Position numbers and translations under genes: made by a program. From Morganella psychrotolerans (GTDB lineage Bacteria; Pseudomonadota; Gammaproteobacteria; Enterobacterales; Enterobacteriaceae), in contig NZ_LZEW01000023.1 in the NCBI RefSeq assembly GCF_001676155.1, forward strand, positions 361,725 to 425,724: 64,000 bases of DNA, read 5' to 3'. The stretch's first letter is position 1. Each line of letters opens with the position of its first letter. Positions 1 through 9,015 of this stretch are shown here, piece by piece. The notes beneath the pieces are model-generated. The model was not told the DNA's origin and ran no database searches. It worked only from the letters and a program-made list of their open reading frames with translations.

Positions 1-1237
1 CTTTTGCTTTCAGTACAGCCAGTGTGCGGTTCATTTCGTTGTTAACGATATTCATACCTTCGTCGAAGCCCATACCCGGCTTGATCAGCATACGCATCGG
101 ACGTGTTGCGATAGCGATGTGAACACAGGTACGCGCACTGACGTCGGTTTCGTTACAGGTACCGCCCTGGTATGCTTCCATACCGTTCTTCTGGCAATAC
201 AGCACTGCGTCAGCGATATTATGAACTGAACCCAGGTCAGGGGTTTTAATCTGAACCATGTCACAGCATTTTGCATCTGTGAAATCAATGATGTCCTGGC
301 AGGTGTTACACCATTCGTCAGCAACAATTTTGACTTTTGAACCGAGTTTTTTCAGGTGATCCATAATGCCTTTCATCAGGCGGATCTGGTCTGGTTTGTT
401 ACCTGCATCAATCGGACCTTCGATGTACAGTTCCAAATCACCGGCCTGCTCCTGCAGACTTGCGATATAATCCGCGCAACGGATTGGATCTTTGTCGAAA
501 ATGATACCGATAGTGCCGTAAACGTCGATGTGCAGAGAAGGTTTGTAGCTGTCTTCTGTGCGTAATTCAACGATACGCTCTGCCAGCCATGAAACGTATG
601 CACGCAGTTTCTCACCCTGACGACCCAGTTTTTCATCTACGTTGTTGATAAGGCCATGTGGCAGCACATCAACGTGTTTGAGGATCATTTTGTCAACGGC
701 GTTATAACGGTCATCACCGCTCTGACCAAACAGAGGAATCGGCTCAGCGACAACCGGCAGATGCCATTCGTCGCAGACAACTTCCGCTTTCACACGGTTA
801 GTTGCTAATGCCGCAGCGTCCAGCAGTGCCTGGGACAGACCATAACGAATAGCCGTGTGCAGTTGTTTGCCTTCCACTTTCAGTTCATCGAAGAACTTGG
901 CGTTAGCGCGGAATTCACTGATATCACGACCTTCCAGCAGTGGTTTGATATGTTTTTCCAGGAACGGAATAAAGTTTTCCGCCAGGAATAACGGGTCACG
1001 ACCACCCGCACCGGAATACTGAACAGCGGCGCAGTCACCGATAGCCACAGAACCATTTTCGAGGACTAACTGAACTGATACGCACTCACCTGCCTGACGA
1101 ATTGCAGTAAAGCCCGGCGTTACCGGCTTACCGGTATAAACGAAACCATCGTGACCTGCGCCGTCTTTAATTGCCTGCTGATCATCAAAATAGAAAGATG
1201 AGTTACCCGCCGTGAACAATGCATGTTTAATTTTCAT
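1..1237 (-). CDS. mal: Methylaspartate ammonia-lyase (3' end cut by window)
   Basis: Deaminates (2S,3S)-3-methylaspartate to mesaconate, the step after glutamate mutase in the methylaspartate route of glutamate fermentation. It belongs to the enolase superfamily. The window holds 412 codons; clostridial enzymes are about 413 residues, so only the last residue or so and the stop are missing. Expected catalytic residues fall at the family numbering: His194 in LPHGLINN and Lys331 in QIKTPDLG. Metal-ligand segments HIDVYGTIG and VADEW are present. The ATG shares one base with the glmE stop (TAATG), so it is last of the four visible operon genes and probably translationally coupled. Confidence 0.95.
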   Translation of the reverse strand, partial: MKIKHALFTAGNSSFYFDDQQAIKDGAGHDGFVYTGKPVTPGFTAIRQAGECVSVQLVLENGSVAIGDCAAVQYSGAGGRDPLFLAENFIPFLEKHIKPLLEGRDISEFRANAKFFDELKVEGKQLHTAIRYGLSQALLDAAALATNRVKAEVVCDEWHLPVVAEPIPLFGQSGDDRYNAVDKMILKHVDVLPHGLINNVDEKLGRQGEKLRAYVSWLAERIVELRTEDSYKPSLHIDVYGTIGIIFDKDPIRCADYIASLQEQAGDLELYIEGPIDAGNKPDQIRLMKGIMDHLKKLGSKVKIVADEWCNTCQDIIDFTDAKCCDMVQIKTPDLGSVHNIADAVLYCQKNGMEAYQGGTCNETDVSARTCVHIAIATRPMRMLIKPGMGFDEGMNIVNNEMNRTLAVLKAK

Positions 1238-2682
1238 TATGGTCTTCCTACCAATTTACTGTGAGATACTGCGTTAATGTCATCAATAATCATCTGGAAT
1301 GAAGCTTCACGACCTTCAACACGGGCGCGTTCAGCAACGAAATCCTGGTGCATAGTCAGTACATCAGCCGGCAGAGGAACGGCACCTGCGTCGAACACAC
1401 GGATTGCGCCGTTGTTGTCGCGGATAGGCAGCATTTTGCCGGAGTTACACATCGCCGGAGCGAACGGAATATCCAGTACGCCGGCTTCAAATGCGCGGAC
1501 AGCACCGACTGCAATGTCACCGTTACCCAGCTCAAGCACTTTCTTCATGACAGCGTGAACTTCACGTTTAATCAGTTCCACTTCCAGATCCACGTCTTTA
1601 CAAGGCGGGAATTTCTGGTCGCGCATCATGTTCAGCATCTGGTTGGAAGCACGCAGCCCCTGGCAGTTCGCTTCAGCAGTCGGGATACCGAATGCTTCAT
1701 GCGGAGATTTGGTGATAACTTTAGTTGCACCGGACATACCGGCGACCGCCGCACCCCAGGAGATAACTGCCGCTGCGCGGGATTCATCTTCAGGGAAACC
1801 ACCCATCCACTGATGGAATACGGTACTCAGTTCATAATCTTCGAAACCGTAAGAGCGGAAAAATTCGTGGGACAGTTCACGCAGAGAGCGGATTGCCGCG
1901 ATATCCTGCACTAAGTTACCTACCTGACCGTAACCGACAGTGATAGATTTAACGCCCTGCTCCAGTGCAACCAGACCTTCGATAATCGCCACAGTGTGAG
2001 AAATAAATGGCGGGATCAGCGTACCGGTTAACGGACCGAATGGTTCGCGGTTGATACGGATACCATTTTCTTCATATAAACCAATTACGCGGTCGCAGTA
2101 CTGCCAGTCACGGATAGATTTTTCCAGCGTGACGCGTTTTGCGTAAGGGATGTTATAAGAGATACCACCGCCTTCATAACTGGTGAAACCACTCGCCATG
2201 GAGATTTCGCACAGCAGACGGGCATCCGGTGTCCCGTGACGGATTTGCAGAGGCTTATCCAGGGATTCAGTAATATGACGACAAGCTGCCACACCGTGGT
2301 TTACCACCGGCAGACCGTTCAGTTTGGATGTACCGGCTTCAACAGATTTCTGGATACCGACAGCCGCTTCTTCGTAGCGGTTCAGACGGGTATATGCATC
2401 GATAGTTGTCGGCAGCAGGTCACACTCAACCTGTAATTTTTTCAGCAGCTCGATATGCTCTTCGATTAATGCCACACCGGCGCGCGGCTGGCTTAATGTG
2501 ATGCCATCGCGATCTGCTTCAAATAATTTTTTCGCAAAGTTCTTATCAGCAGAGATAGTCGACTGATATTTCACGCCATCTTCGAAATTGGTTACATCTT
2601 TCCCTGTTACCCAGGTCTTTAAAACGTCTTTGCGCTCAGACATAAAGTCATCGATCGCAATTTTCTTATTTTTCAGTTCCAT
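1237..2682 (-). CDS. glmE: Glutamate mutase epsilon subunit
   Basis: Catalytic TIM-barrel subunit of adenosylcobalamin-dependent glutamate mutase, which interconverts L-glutamate and (2S,3S)-3-methylaspartate with the cobalamin-binding GlmS subunit. The 481 residues match the usual length of about 483. Recognisable segments include RHGTPDARLL near residue 145, the glycine-rich TSYEGGGISYNIPYAK near 170 and EGLVALEQGVKSITVGYGQVG near 240. The reading frame is intact. It follows glmL after about 21 bp and its stop overlaps the mal start by one base. The cofactor-synthesis genes lie 4 kb upstream. Confidence 0.96.
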   Translation of the reverse strand: MELKNKKIAIDDFMSERKDVLKTWVTGKDVTNFEDGVKYQSTISADKNFAKKLFEADRDGITLSQPRAGVALIEEHIELLKKLQVECDLLPTTIDAYTRLNRYEEAAVGIQKSVEAGTSKLNGLPVVNHGVAACRHITESLDKPLQIRHGTPDARLLCEISMASGFTSYEGGGISYNIPYAKRVTLEKSIRDWQYCDRVIGLYEENGIRINREPFGPLTGTLIPPFISHTVAIIEGLVALEQGVKSITVGYGQVGNLVQDIAAIRSLRELSHEFFRSYGFEDYELSTVFHQWMGGFPEDESRAAAVISWGAAVAGMSGATKVITKSPHEAFGIPTAEANCQGLRASNQMLNMMRDQKFPPCKDVDLEVELIKREVHAVMKKVLELGNGDIAVGAVRAFEAGVLDIPFAPAMCNSGKMLPIRDNNGAIRVFDAGAVPLPADVLTMHQDFVAERARVEGREASFQMIIDDINAVSHSKLVGRP

Positions 2683-2703
2683 TTAATGGCTCCAATAATA
2701 TCG

Positions 2704-4095
2704 CTATCTGGTCAAAATCTGTACGCCAGTCTGAGCTGCTGCTTTCGGATGCCGACAGGCGACATTGGCTAACAGAGGAAATAATCCTTGTGAATCCCGG
2801 TAATACTCAAATTCGTCCGGCAGCAAAATCTGGCGGCCTTTGTTATCGAATTTGCGGTACTTCATATACTGTTGAATGGCAAAATCATCCGTGCGTGATA
2901 ACCAGCCGCCGGTGCCGATGACTTTACGAACGCGTGATAAATCACGTCCGATCTGTAAATCCACCGTTCCTGCACATGTTGTGACCTGTTGTTTGGTCCC
3001 TGCATGGCGCTCTGTACCGAGGGCGACGCAAATTCCGGCTAACAGATGGTCATAAACCCGTTCGTCGTCTGTCTGTGGCAAATAATCAGGATGCGCATTG
3101 ATGTAATGGGTATACCGGTAAAACGCGTCCAGTTGCTCCGGATGGTTGACAAACTGTGCTTCTGCTAACCCACGGCCTGCTTCACCGGCGATGACTGCTG
3201 ACACCCGCATACCGAGGTCACCTTCCACCGTCCGCTTCACTTTCGGCTCCGGAATACCGTGTAAAATAGTATCCGGCAGTAAACTGTTGTTGCAGGACGA
3301 ATAGATATCCGTCGTTGCGCCACCCATATCCATCAGAACAAACTCTTCCCAGCCGGGAATGGTGTCACGGATTTGCTGCACTAATTCAAAGACAGAGAAC
3401 GGTGTCGGACGAGGCTCTTCACCTGTCTGTTCAACAATGACGTCCAGTCCCTTGCCTTTAACAATCTTTTTAAGAAAAATGTCACAGATAGCTTTACGTG
3501 CATCGAACGGATTCGGGCTATCCAGACTGGGTAAAATGTTGTTTACGATAGTCAGATCTTTATGGCTGAGGATCTCAGCAACATCATCCTGAATATCGCG
3601 GTTACCCGCATAAATGATGGAGCAGTTCAGGTCAGATTCCGCCAGCATTCTGGCATTCTGTAATCCGTACCCGACATCGCCGCCATCCGTCCCGCCGGTA
3701 AAGAGAAAAATATCCGGAGGTGTCTGTTCGAGTGCGCGGATATCAGTCCGGTTAAGTTTATAAGCAAAGTGCTGTGATACTTTTGCACCCGCTGAGTGAG
3801 CGGTTACTTTCGCTGACTCCAGGGTTATAGTCGGAACCAGACCAAGTGCCGCTACCGCTAACCCGCCTTTTGCAGAAGAGGAATAGCTGATATCTATCTT
3901 TCCTGCTTCCAGTAAAGGACGTGCATCGGACACCTTGAGGATTTTATTCAGTACCGTAAAAAATCCGTCGGCCAGATGGTCAGTCGTCGTGGGGGTCAGG
4001 GCATAATTCTTTACATCAATATGATCATCACTGCCCACGTCGAACACGGCACCTTTCGTCCAGGTAGAACCGATATCTATAGAGACAGAGATCAT
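2704..4095 (-). CDS. glmL: Glutamate mutase accessory ATPase-fold protein MutL/GlmL
   Basis: Protein of 463 residues that always accompanies glutamate mutase genes; the family has an ASKHA (actin/Hsp70-like) nucleotide-binding fold and is thought to help maintain or reactivate the B12 enzyme (family knowledge, mechanism not proven). The N-terminal phosphate-1 motif IDIGSTWTKGAVF spans residues 6-18; FLFTGGTDGGDVGYG (about 130) and MDMGGATTDIYSS (about 255) are further nucleotide-pocket motifs. The start overlaps the glmS stop as TAATG, so the two are coupled. It is unrelated to DNA mismatch-repair MutL despite the alternative name. Confidence 0.93.
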   Translation of the reverse strand: MISVSIDIGSTWTKGAVFDVGSDDHIDVKNYALTPTTTDHLADGFFTVLNKILKVSDARPLLEAGKIDISYSSSAKGGLAVAALGLVPTITLESAKVTAHSAGAKVSQHFAYKLNRTDIRALEQTPPDIFLFTGGTDGGDVGYGLQNARMLAESDLNCSIIYAGNRDIQDDVAEILSHKDLTIVNNILPSLDSPNPFDARKAICDIFLKKIVKGKGLDVIVEQTGEEPRPTPFSVFELVQQIRDTIPGWEEFVLMDMGGATTDIYSSCNNSLLPDTILHGIPEPKVKRTVEGDLGMRVSAVIAGEAGRGLAEAQFVNHPEQLDAFYRYTHYINAHPDYLPQTDDERVYDHLLAGICVALGTERHAGTKQQVTTCAGTVDLQIGRDLSRVRKVIGTGGWLSRTDDFAIQQYMKYRKFDNKGRQILLPDEFEYYRDSQGLFPLLANVACRHPKAAAQTGVQILTR

Positions 4096-4539
4096 TACGC
4101 GGTCATTCCTTCTTTTTTAGCTGACAGGCTTTTCTCGATATCTTTCTTCATGACATCGCAGACAAATTCCAGGTCAGTATTCGGGAAGAACACACGGTTA
4201 AAGCCCATTGCGGAGAATTTTTTTATCGATTTCAGCCGGTGCCTGTTTACCGATAACCAGGTTACCGCCGACATACAGCAGAATTTCGCCCAGACCACGT
4301 TCGATGCAACGGTCGCGCATCCCTAAACAGTCAACTTCACCGTGTCCGTAAATAGAAGAAACAACAATTGCCTGCGCACCGGTTTCAATGGCGGCATCAA
4401 TATATTCGTCCTGGCTTACCATGACACCAAGATTGATCACGTTGAAATTGTGTTGCGCGAAAACGCGATCTAAAACTTTGTTACCGACGGCATGGCAATC
4501 GGCACCAATTACACCAATAACAATGGTAGGATTCTGCAT
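4095..4539 (-). pseudogene. glmS: Glutamate mutase sigma (B12-binding) subunit, frameshifted as sequenced
   Basis: Small Rossmann-like cobalamin-binding subunit of glutamate mutase. The B12 motif DxHxxG is present as [13 protein letters not shown] (about residue 13), followed by [18 protein letters not shown] and VGGNLVIGK. The first frame runs 113 residues and ends after [10 protein letters not shown]; the family C-terminus ([17 protein letters not shown]) is in the next frame. The switch sits at a run of seven A in coding sense (4218-4224); removing one A restores a single 147-residue protein. A real loss would silence the whole pathway, so a sequencing error in this homopolymer is the likelier explanation. 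First gene of the operon. Confidence 0.9.
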
Positions 4540-5231
4540 GATATACCTCTAAATAGACTAAATGTTCGGAATTAAAGTCAATACAATTTTTATAAAATCC
4601 GTTTGGCGTTAATTAAGAAGATAACTAAGTACAAATTATGTATTCATTCCTATTTAATCCCTTAACTTTCCACTGATTCTAATGTGCAATTCAGGGGAAT
4701 TAAAAACAATTGATATAAAGTAAGGATATCTTGCAAAAACGGAATGGTTTTTAGCAAGGTACAAAACAAGACGCAGATCACATTAAATTTATGATAAAAA
4801 TCATATAGATACCATTAAAATAAACATATAAAAACTTTAATTAACAATTATTTAAATATAATGGATAATAAATCATTCTTGTTTTTGTGATCATCGTTAT
4901 ATTATTAGATTAAATAAAATCAACAATTAAATTTTAATATTTAAACTATATTTTGCAGTATATTTGATATGAATATATTTTGATACACATCACCTTAATA
5001 GTGTGACGCACATCTTATTTAATGATGAAACACCATTATTATGAAACATATAAAAAATAAATGATACGGAAAAGTAAATTAATTACTATTAATATGATAA
5101 TGCCGTTGGTTTATTTTGGTTGTTTTACGCATTATAATTTTAAACTAAACCATTCAGCTCAAAAAATGGGGTAATAATATTATTCTTATCCATAAATAAA
5201 AGCCTGGTTTTATCAATATATACCGGGCATC
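4540..5231. other. AT-rich upstream region of the glm operon
   Basis: About 690 bp with no supportable gene, far richer in A/T than the flanking genes. It must hold the minus-strand promoter of glmS-glmL-glmE-mal. I see no cobalamin riboswitch (no B12-box-like sequence). A weak half CRP-like site, TGTGACGCACATCTTA at 5002-5017, has a good left arm and a poor right arm; I do not call it. The length and AT content would suit a regulated promoter. Confidence 0.5.
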
Positions 5232-5357
5232 TATACCCAACGTCATTCAAGATGCAGGAAGGCGGCAAGGGAAGATAGCCGGGGAGCATACATTAGTATG
5301 TGACCCGGCTGGATGAGCGCGGCCAACGAGCCTGCAGTTTGAATGAATAAGGGTATA
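5232..5357. repeat. ERIC-like element, full length (126 bp)
   Basis: Begins TATACCCAACGTCATTC and ends TTTGAATGAATAAGGGTATA. The core GGGGAGCATACAT..ATGTGACCCGGCT is the ERIC signature (compare GGGGATTCAC/AAGTGACTGGGG of the classical element). The ends form an imperfect inverted repeat. It lies between the glm promoter region and the stop of the precorrin-2 dehydrogenase gene. Confidence 0.9.
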
Positions 5358-5386
5358 TGCTCATGGCGACAATCTTAAAGTATGTT

Positions 5387-6043
5387 TCAGCACGTACCCT
5401 GCTCTTCGGTAAACTGTGCCAGCAGATAGGAAAGGTAATCTGCCAGCAGGTCATCATCCTGTAATGATAAAAGCTGCTCCAGTGCGGTATCTGTGAAGAA
5501 TTTTTGCCAGAACAGCCGCTTGGCATCACGGGAGGCATTTGTGGCTTTCACCTGCTCCCGTACACGGGCGGCAAGCTGTAGTTTCACCGGGGCGTCGAAG
5601 GGTATTGCCTGCATCACCCGGTGTTTCAGGAATTGGGTATATACGGGATTACCGCCGCAGGTCAGCGCTATCTGTACCGGCAGTACATCAATTGTCGCAG
5701 GAGAGATAAATGAGGCGGTTTCCGGCGAGTCAGTCACATTACAAAAGCAGCGGTGCGTATTTGCCAGAGCCAGTACCTGCTGATTAACCTCCGGTGAATC
5801 AGTGGCGGCAAATGCCAGCCAGCAGTCATCCGGCCACAATGTGCTGTCAAACGGCGCTTGCGTGCATGTCAGCTGCGGATGTTCCGCCAGTGCAGCAAAG
5901 TCACTGTGAAAATAGCGCGCAACCACAATGACATTAGCGCCCGCCTGTAACAGAGCCTGACATTTATGCAGGGCAACTTCTCCCCCGCCCACAACCAGAC
6001 ACGTTTTTCCCTGTAAGTCACAAAACAACGGATAGCGCAGCAT
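5387..6043 (-). CDS. Precorrin-2 dehydrogenase / sirohydrochlorin chelatase domain protein (CysG N-terminal / Met8 type)
   Basis: Oxidises precorrin-2 to sirohydrochlorin with NAD+ and may insert metal; equals the N-terminal module of CysG without the methyltransferase half. The Rossmann motif VVGGGEVALHK follows LQGKTCLV near residue 17, and the family segments AATDSPEVNQQV and FCNVTD are present. About 218 residues. I chose ATG 6043 (MLRYPLFCDLQGK) because it gives the family N-terminus and has GGAG about 9 nt upstream; the frame is open 16 codons further. The missing methyltransferase is the separate SUMT gene at 9016-9801, so the CysG functions are split. It feeds CbiK and CbiL of the anaerobic pathway. 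Confidence 0.88.
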   Translation of the reverse strand: MLRYPLFCDLQGKTCLVVGGGEVALHKCQALLQAGANVIVVARYFHSDFAALAEHPQLTCTQAPFDSTLWPDDCWLAFAATDSPEVNQQVLALANTHRCFCNVTDSPETASFISPATIDVLPVQIALTCGGNPVYTQFLKHRVMQAIPFDAPVKLQLAARVREQVKATNASRDAKRLFWQKFFTDTALEQLLSLQDDDLLADYLSYLLAQFTEEQGTC

Positions 6044-6235
6044 AATGTTTTTTCTCCGGATTATTCGGTCAGAAAGTATTTTTCGCATCATATCCCGCCC
6101 GCGTCAGATGCGCAGCACTCCGCTGCTGACTTTGCGGTACAGCGCCGGAAACTGCCTTTTACATAGGCATTTATGAAAGACAGAGATAGTGCCCAATTTG
6201 AAAGAATTAAGACTTAAAAACAAAGATAAAAATGT

Positions 6236-6359
6236 ATCCGCTAAATCATTCAGTCTGTGGCAAGGCGGCAAATGAAAAAAACTGGGGAGCATACATCAGT
6301 ATGTGACCCAGTTTTTTGAATGCAGCCAACACCGCCACAGGCTGAAGGATGACGCGGAT
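6236..6359. repeat. ERIC-core element with ATCCGC/GCGGAT ends, copy A1
   Basis: A 124 bp palindrome starting ATCCGCTAAATCATTCAG and ending CTGAAGGATGACGCGGAT. The centre GGGGAGCATACATCAGTATGTGACCC matches the ERIC-like elements elsewhere in this window, but the outer arms (TCTGTGGC..GCCACAGG) differ from the usual TATACCC..GGGTATA termini. Confidence 0.85.
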
Positions 6360-6365
6360 CGGGCT

Positions 6366-6462
6366 GATAACGGGCAAAACGAAAAGTCGCTGTGAATACA
6401 TCCCTGTAAGCTCAGGCACGCCATCCATGGCGCGCATGCTTTTCGTTCCTCTGCCCGTTATC
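6366..6462. repeat. Palindromic repeat B, copy 1
   Basis: A 97 bp element with arms GATAACGGGCA and TGCCCGTTATC and inner arms CGAAAAG/CTTTTCG around a central GCGCGCCATCCATGGCGCGC-like palindrome (GGCACG here) and ATACATCCCTGTAAGCTC. No coding content. Repeated at 6707-6803. Confidence 0.85.
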
Positions 6463-6548
6463 TGCCTTTTACATGGGCATTTATAAAAGGCAGAGATCGC
6501 GTTCAATTTGAAAGAATGAAGATTTCAGATTTTAAAAAGGTGAAATAT

Positions 6549-6672
6549 ATCCGCTAAATCATTCAGTTTGTGGCAAGGCGGCAAGTGAAAAAAACCGAGG
6601 AGAATACATCAGTATGTGACCCGGATTTCTGAGCGCAGCCAACGCAGTCACAGGCTGAAGGATGACGCGGAT
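6549..6672. repeat. ERIC-core element with ATCCGC/GCGGAT ends, copy A2
   Basis: Second 124 bp copy, same length and ends as A1; the core reads GAGGAGAATACATCAGTATGTGACCCGG. Confidence 0.85.
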
Positions 6673-6706
6673 CGGGGAGCGCCAATTCAGCTTCGGTGGA
6701 TAGGCT

Positions 6707-6803
6707 GATAACGGGCAAAACGAAAAGTCGCTGTAAATACATCCCTGTAAGCTCAGGCGCGCCATCCATGGCGCGCATGCTTTTCGTTTCCCTGCCCGTT
6801 ATC
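6707..6803. repeat. Palindromic repeat B, copy 2
   Basis: Second 97 bp copy, separated from A2 by about 34 bp instead of 6 bp. The centre GGCGCGCCATCCATGGCGCGC is a better palindrome than in copy 1. Directly followed by a C module whose arms TCTGCCTTTTATA/TATAAAAGACAGA can pair. Confidence 0.85.
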
Positions 6804-6883
6804 TGCCTTTTATATACGCATTTATAAAAGACAGAGATAAAATTCAATTCGAAAGAATTAAGATTTAAAAAAAGGTGAAAGAT

Positions 6884-7007
6884 ATCCGCTAAATCATTCA
6901 GTCTGTGGCAAGGCGGCAAGTGAAGATAGCCGGGGAGCATACATCAGTATGTGACCCGGATAGCTGAGCGCAGCCAACGCAGCCACAGGCTGAAGGATGA
7001 CGCGGAT
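6884..7007. repeat. ERIC-core element with ATCCGC/GCGGAT ends, copy A3
   Basis: Third 124 bp copy, ending 9 bp before the pduX stop codon (pduX is on the minus strand). As a large hairpin just downstream of pduX it could act on the 3' end of the cobA-cobD-pduX transcript (inference). Confidence 0.85.
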
Positions 7008-7016
7008 GACATGGGA

Positions 7017-7877
7017 TTAGCGAACGCCGCCTGGCGTCATGCATACCTCATGCACTTGCGGATAAAATTTATCCAGCTGATGGCGTTGGATCCAGTCATA
7101 AATAAAATCTTTATCGTGCTGTGTATCATCGTAGATAAGCCCGATAACACTGCCGCTGTGTGCGACATTCAGCCCGTAAATTTTATTTTTCTCTGCCAGT
7201 TCAAACAGCCCGTTAAAACCGGGCTTGGGCAGAAGATCCTGGCTGGCTATCGCACTCAGTGTGGCAGCTTCCCCCAGACGTTGCGGGCTTTGCTGTTCAC
7301 AGGCAATATTGAGGCACTTCCACGCCTGTTCCAGCTGAGTTTCACGGGCTAACAATGCCGCGCGGCGATCCCGCTTATGAAAATCCTCGGTCAGCACAAT
7401 ATCCGGGCTTTCCAGTAACAGTATTTTCAGGTCTGGTGCCCAGTCGAGAGAGATTTGTGTTCCGGCAGTCTGATGATCAAACAGAGTCAGGGAAGAGAAA
7501 AGCGTGCTGTCTGTCGGCTCGATATCCACACACAGTGCGGCCAGGGTTTCCGGTGATAATTCGTGTCCGTAAAACCGCGCCGTTGCCTGTGCGGTTGCCG
7601 CAATATCTGCGGTACTGCTCGCCAGCCCTTTGCCGACAGGGATTGTTGAGTCATATTCAATGCGCAGCATGCCGGTCGCTTCCGGAACAATATCCAGGTG
7701 CTTCAGTACCCGCTCCAGCATCTGGCGCATACGGGGGCGCTCCAGCCCCAGCGGTACATCTTCGGTGACAGATACATAGCTGAACCAGTTGATCGGGCAG
7801 GAAACCAGTTTCTCGCCCCCGAGGATCCACCCCTGTAATAATTCACCACAGGATGCCGGACAATGTGCCTCAGCCAT
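7017..7877 (-). CDS. pduX: L-threonine kinase PduX
   Basis: GHMP-family kinase that makes L-threonine-O-3-phosphate, the CobD substrate for the aminopropanol linker of cobalamin. 286 residues, usual length about 300. The N-terminal CPASCGELLQGWILGG and the GHMP ATP-binding motif IPVGKGLASSTADIAA (residues about 85-100) are visible, with a C-terminal GSVIGLIYDD. The start codon overlaps the cobD stop by 8 bp, so the two are coupled. In Salmonella this gene is in the pdu operon; here it is with cobD, and no pdu genes are in the window. Confidence 0.92.
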   Translation of the reverse strand: MAEAHCPASCGELLQGWILGGEKLVSCPINWFSYVSVTEDVPLGLERPRMRQMLERVLKHLDIVPEATGMLRIEYDSTIPVGKGLASSTADIAATAQATARFYGHELSPETLAALCVDIEPTDSTLFSSLTLFDHQTAGTQISLDWAPDLKILLLESPDIVLTEDFHKRDRRAALLARETQLEQAWKCLNIACEQQSPQRLGEAATLSAIASQDLLPKPGFNGLFELAEKNKIYGLNVAHSGSVIGLIYDDTQHDKDFIYDWIQRHQLDKFYPQVHEVCMTPGGVR

Positions 7878-8940
7878 GTTGGAATACCTGTTTTAATGCG
7901 CCGATAAGATGGCGGTTTTCCGCCTGACTGCGGACAGCGATGCGGTAATATGAGCCATCAAGCCCCGGATAATTCTGGCAGCGACGGATAAGCAGCTTAT
8001 ATTTAAGCAGCGCAGACTGTAATTCCACACCATTGAGGCAGCGGATAAAAATATAGTTTGCTGTCGGCTCGCGGATTTTCAGCAGCGGAAACTGCCGTAA
8101 TTCCTGACACAAATACTCACGCTGTGAGGCAATCAGTTCCTGAGTTTTACGGATATACTCTTTATCATCCAGCAGAACTTCCCCGACCAGCGCCGCCAGT
8201 CCGTTAATCGTCCACGGCTCCCGCCATCCTTTCAGATTACTGATGACATGACTGTCACCACAAAGCAGATAACCCAGACGTAGCCCCGGAATGGCAAAAA
8301 ATTTAGTCAGGGAGCGCAGCAGATACAGATAGCGGGTTTCCGGCAGACGTGCGGTCAGCGGTGAGCCTTCCGGCAGAAAATCAATAAAGGCTTCATCGAC
8401 AATAAGATGGATATGGCGGGATTCACACAGAGAAACCAGTTTATGCAGCAATGCAATATCCGGCATCAGACCGGTCGGGTTATTCGGGGTGGCGATAAAA
8501 ACACAATCCGGGCGGCGGGCTTCAATATCTGCCAGCAGGGAGTCATCCGGCTGGAAGTCATTATCTTCTGTCAGCGCGTGCTCAATGATGTCACAGCCCA
8601 AGTGTTCCAGTGCTCTGCGGTACTCGGCAAATCCGGGGGTTAATAATAGTGCGCTGTGCGGGTTCAGATGGCGCACCAGCGAGTAAATCAGTTCAGTTTC
8701 ACCATTCCCGGCAATGACCTGCCCCAGCTCACATCCGGCACCTTTAGCCAGCGCGGCATGCAGGTAACGGTATTCAATATCAGGGTAGCGTTCAATAACA
8801 GATAAGTTGTCGCGGATAATCGCTTTAACCCTGTCGGGTGGTCCCAGCGGATTAATATTGGCACTAAAATCGAAGATTGATGCGGGTGAGATACCCAGAT
8901 GCTCAGCCACTTCAACTACATTACCACCGTGTTCGCTCAT
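7870..8940 (-). CDS. cobD: L-threonine-O-3-phosphate decarboxylase CobD
   Basis: PLP-dependent class I/II aminotransferase-fold enzyme that produces (R)-1-amino-2-propanol phosphate, which CbiB attaches to adenosylcobyric acid. The family N-terminus HGGNVVEVAEHLGIS, DFSANINPLGPP, AGNGETELIY and the PLP-lysine region RSLTKFFAIPGLRLGYLL are present. About 356 residues from ATG 8940, chosen over the frame-open start 12 codons upstream because GGAGGAG lies just before it and MSEHGGN matches the family start. Overlaps pduX by 8 bp. Confidence 0.95.
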   Translation of the reverse strand: MSEHGGNVVEVAEHLGISPASIFDFSANINPLGPPDRVKAIIRDNLSVIERYPDIEYRYLHAALAKGAGCELGQVIAGNGETELIYSLVRHLNPHSALLLTPGFAEYRRALEHLGCDIIEHALTEDNDFQPDDSLLADIEARRPDCVFIATPNNPTGLMPDIALLHKLVSLCESRHIHLIVDEAFIDFLPEGSPLTARLPETRYLYLLRSLTKFFAIPGLRLGYLLCGDSHVISNLKGWREPWTINGLAALVGEVLLDDKEYIRKTQELIASQREYLCQELRQFPLLKIREPTANYIFIRCLNGVELQSALLKYKLLIRRCQNYPGLDGSYYRIAVRSQAENRHLIGALKQVFQHG

Positions 8941-9015
8941 AGCCTCCTCCAAATCTGAGGCTGCACGCAGTATCATCTGTGTACAGCCGGGTGCCCGTTT
9001 ATTTTAAGGATAACA

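Larger units (their letters stand above)
6152..7007. repeat. Mosaic array of palindromic repeats (C-A-B, C-A-B, C-A)
   Basis: An 856 bp non-coding array between the dehydrogenase gene and pduX. Three kinds of palindromic module recur in the order C-A-B: C at about 6152-6187, 6461-6497 and 6802-6838; A (ERIC core with other ends) at 6236, 6549 and 6884; B at 6366 and 6707. Period about 313 bp, then about 335 bp because the second A-B gap carries about 26 extra bases. A conserved 45-50 bp AT-rich spacer (CAATTTGAAAGAATTAAGA type) joins C to A. Apparent minus-strand ORFs here are shadows of the repeats. Confidence 0.9.

Noticed and set aside
4218..4224. Programmed ribosomal frameshifting in glmS (and the other homopolymer breaks)
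   Set aside because: No downstream stimulatory structure or conserved slippery design is evident, and the same +1 change occurs in unrelated genes where relatives use a single frame; artefact is simpler.
4540..5231. Cobalamin riboswitch upstream of the glutamate mutase operon
   Set aside because: No B12-box-like sequence or conserved core could be seen on the minus strand; only weak half sites.
6104..6940. Overlapping minus-strand ORFs with similar repeated peptide sequences
   Set aside because: They are translations of the tandem palindromic DNA repeats; similarity comes from the DNA, and several frames are open equally.
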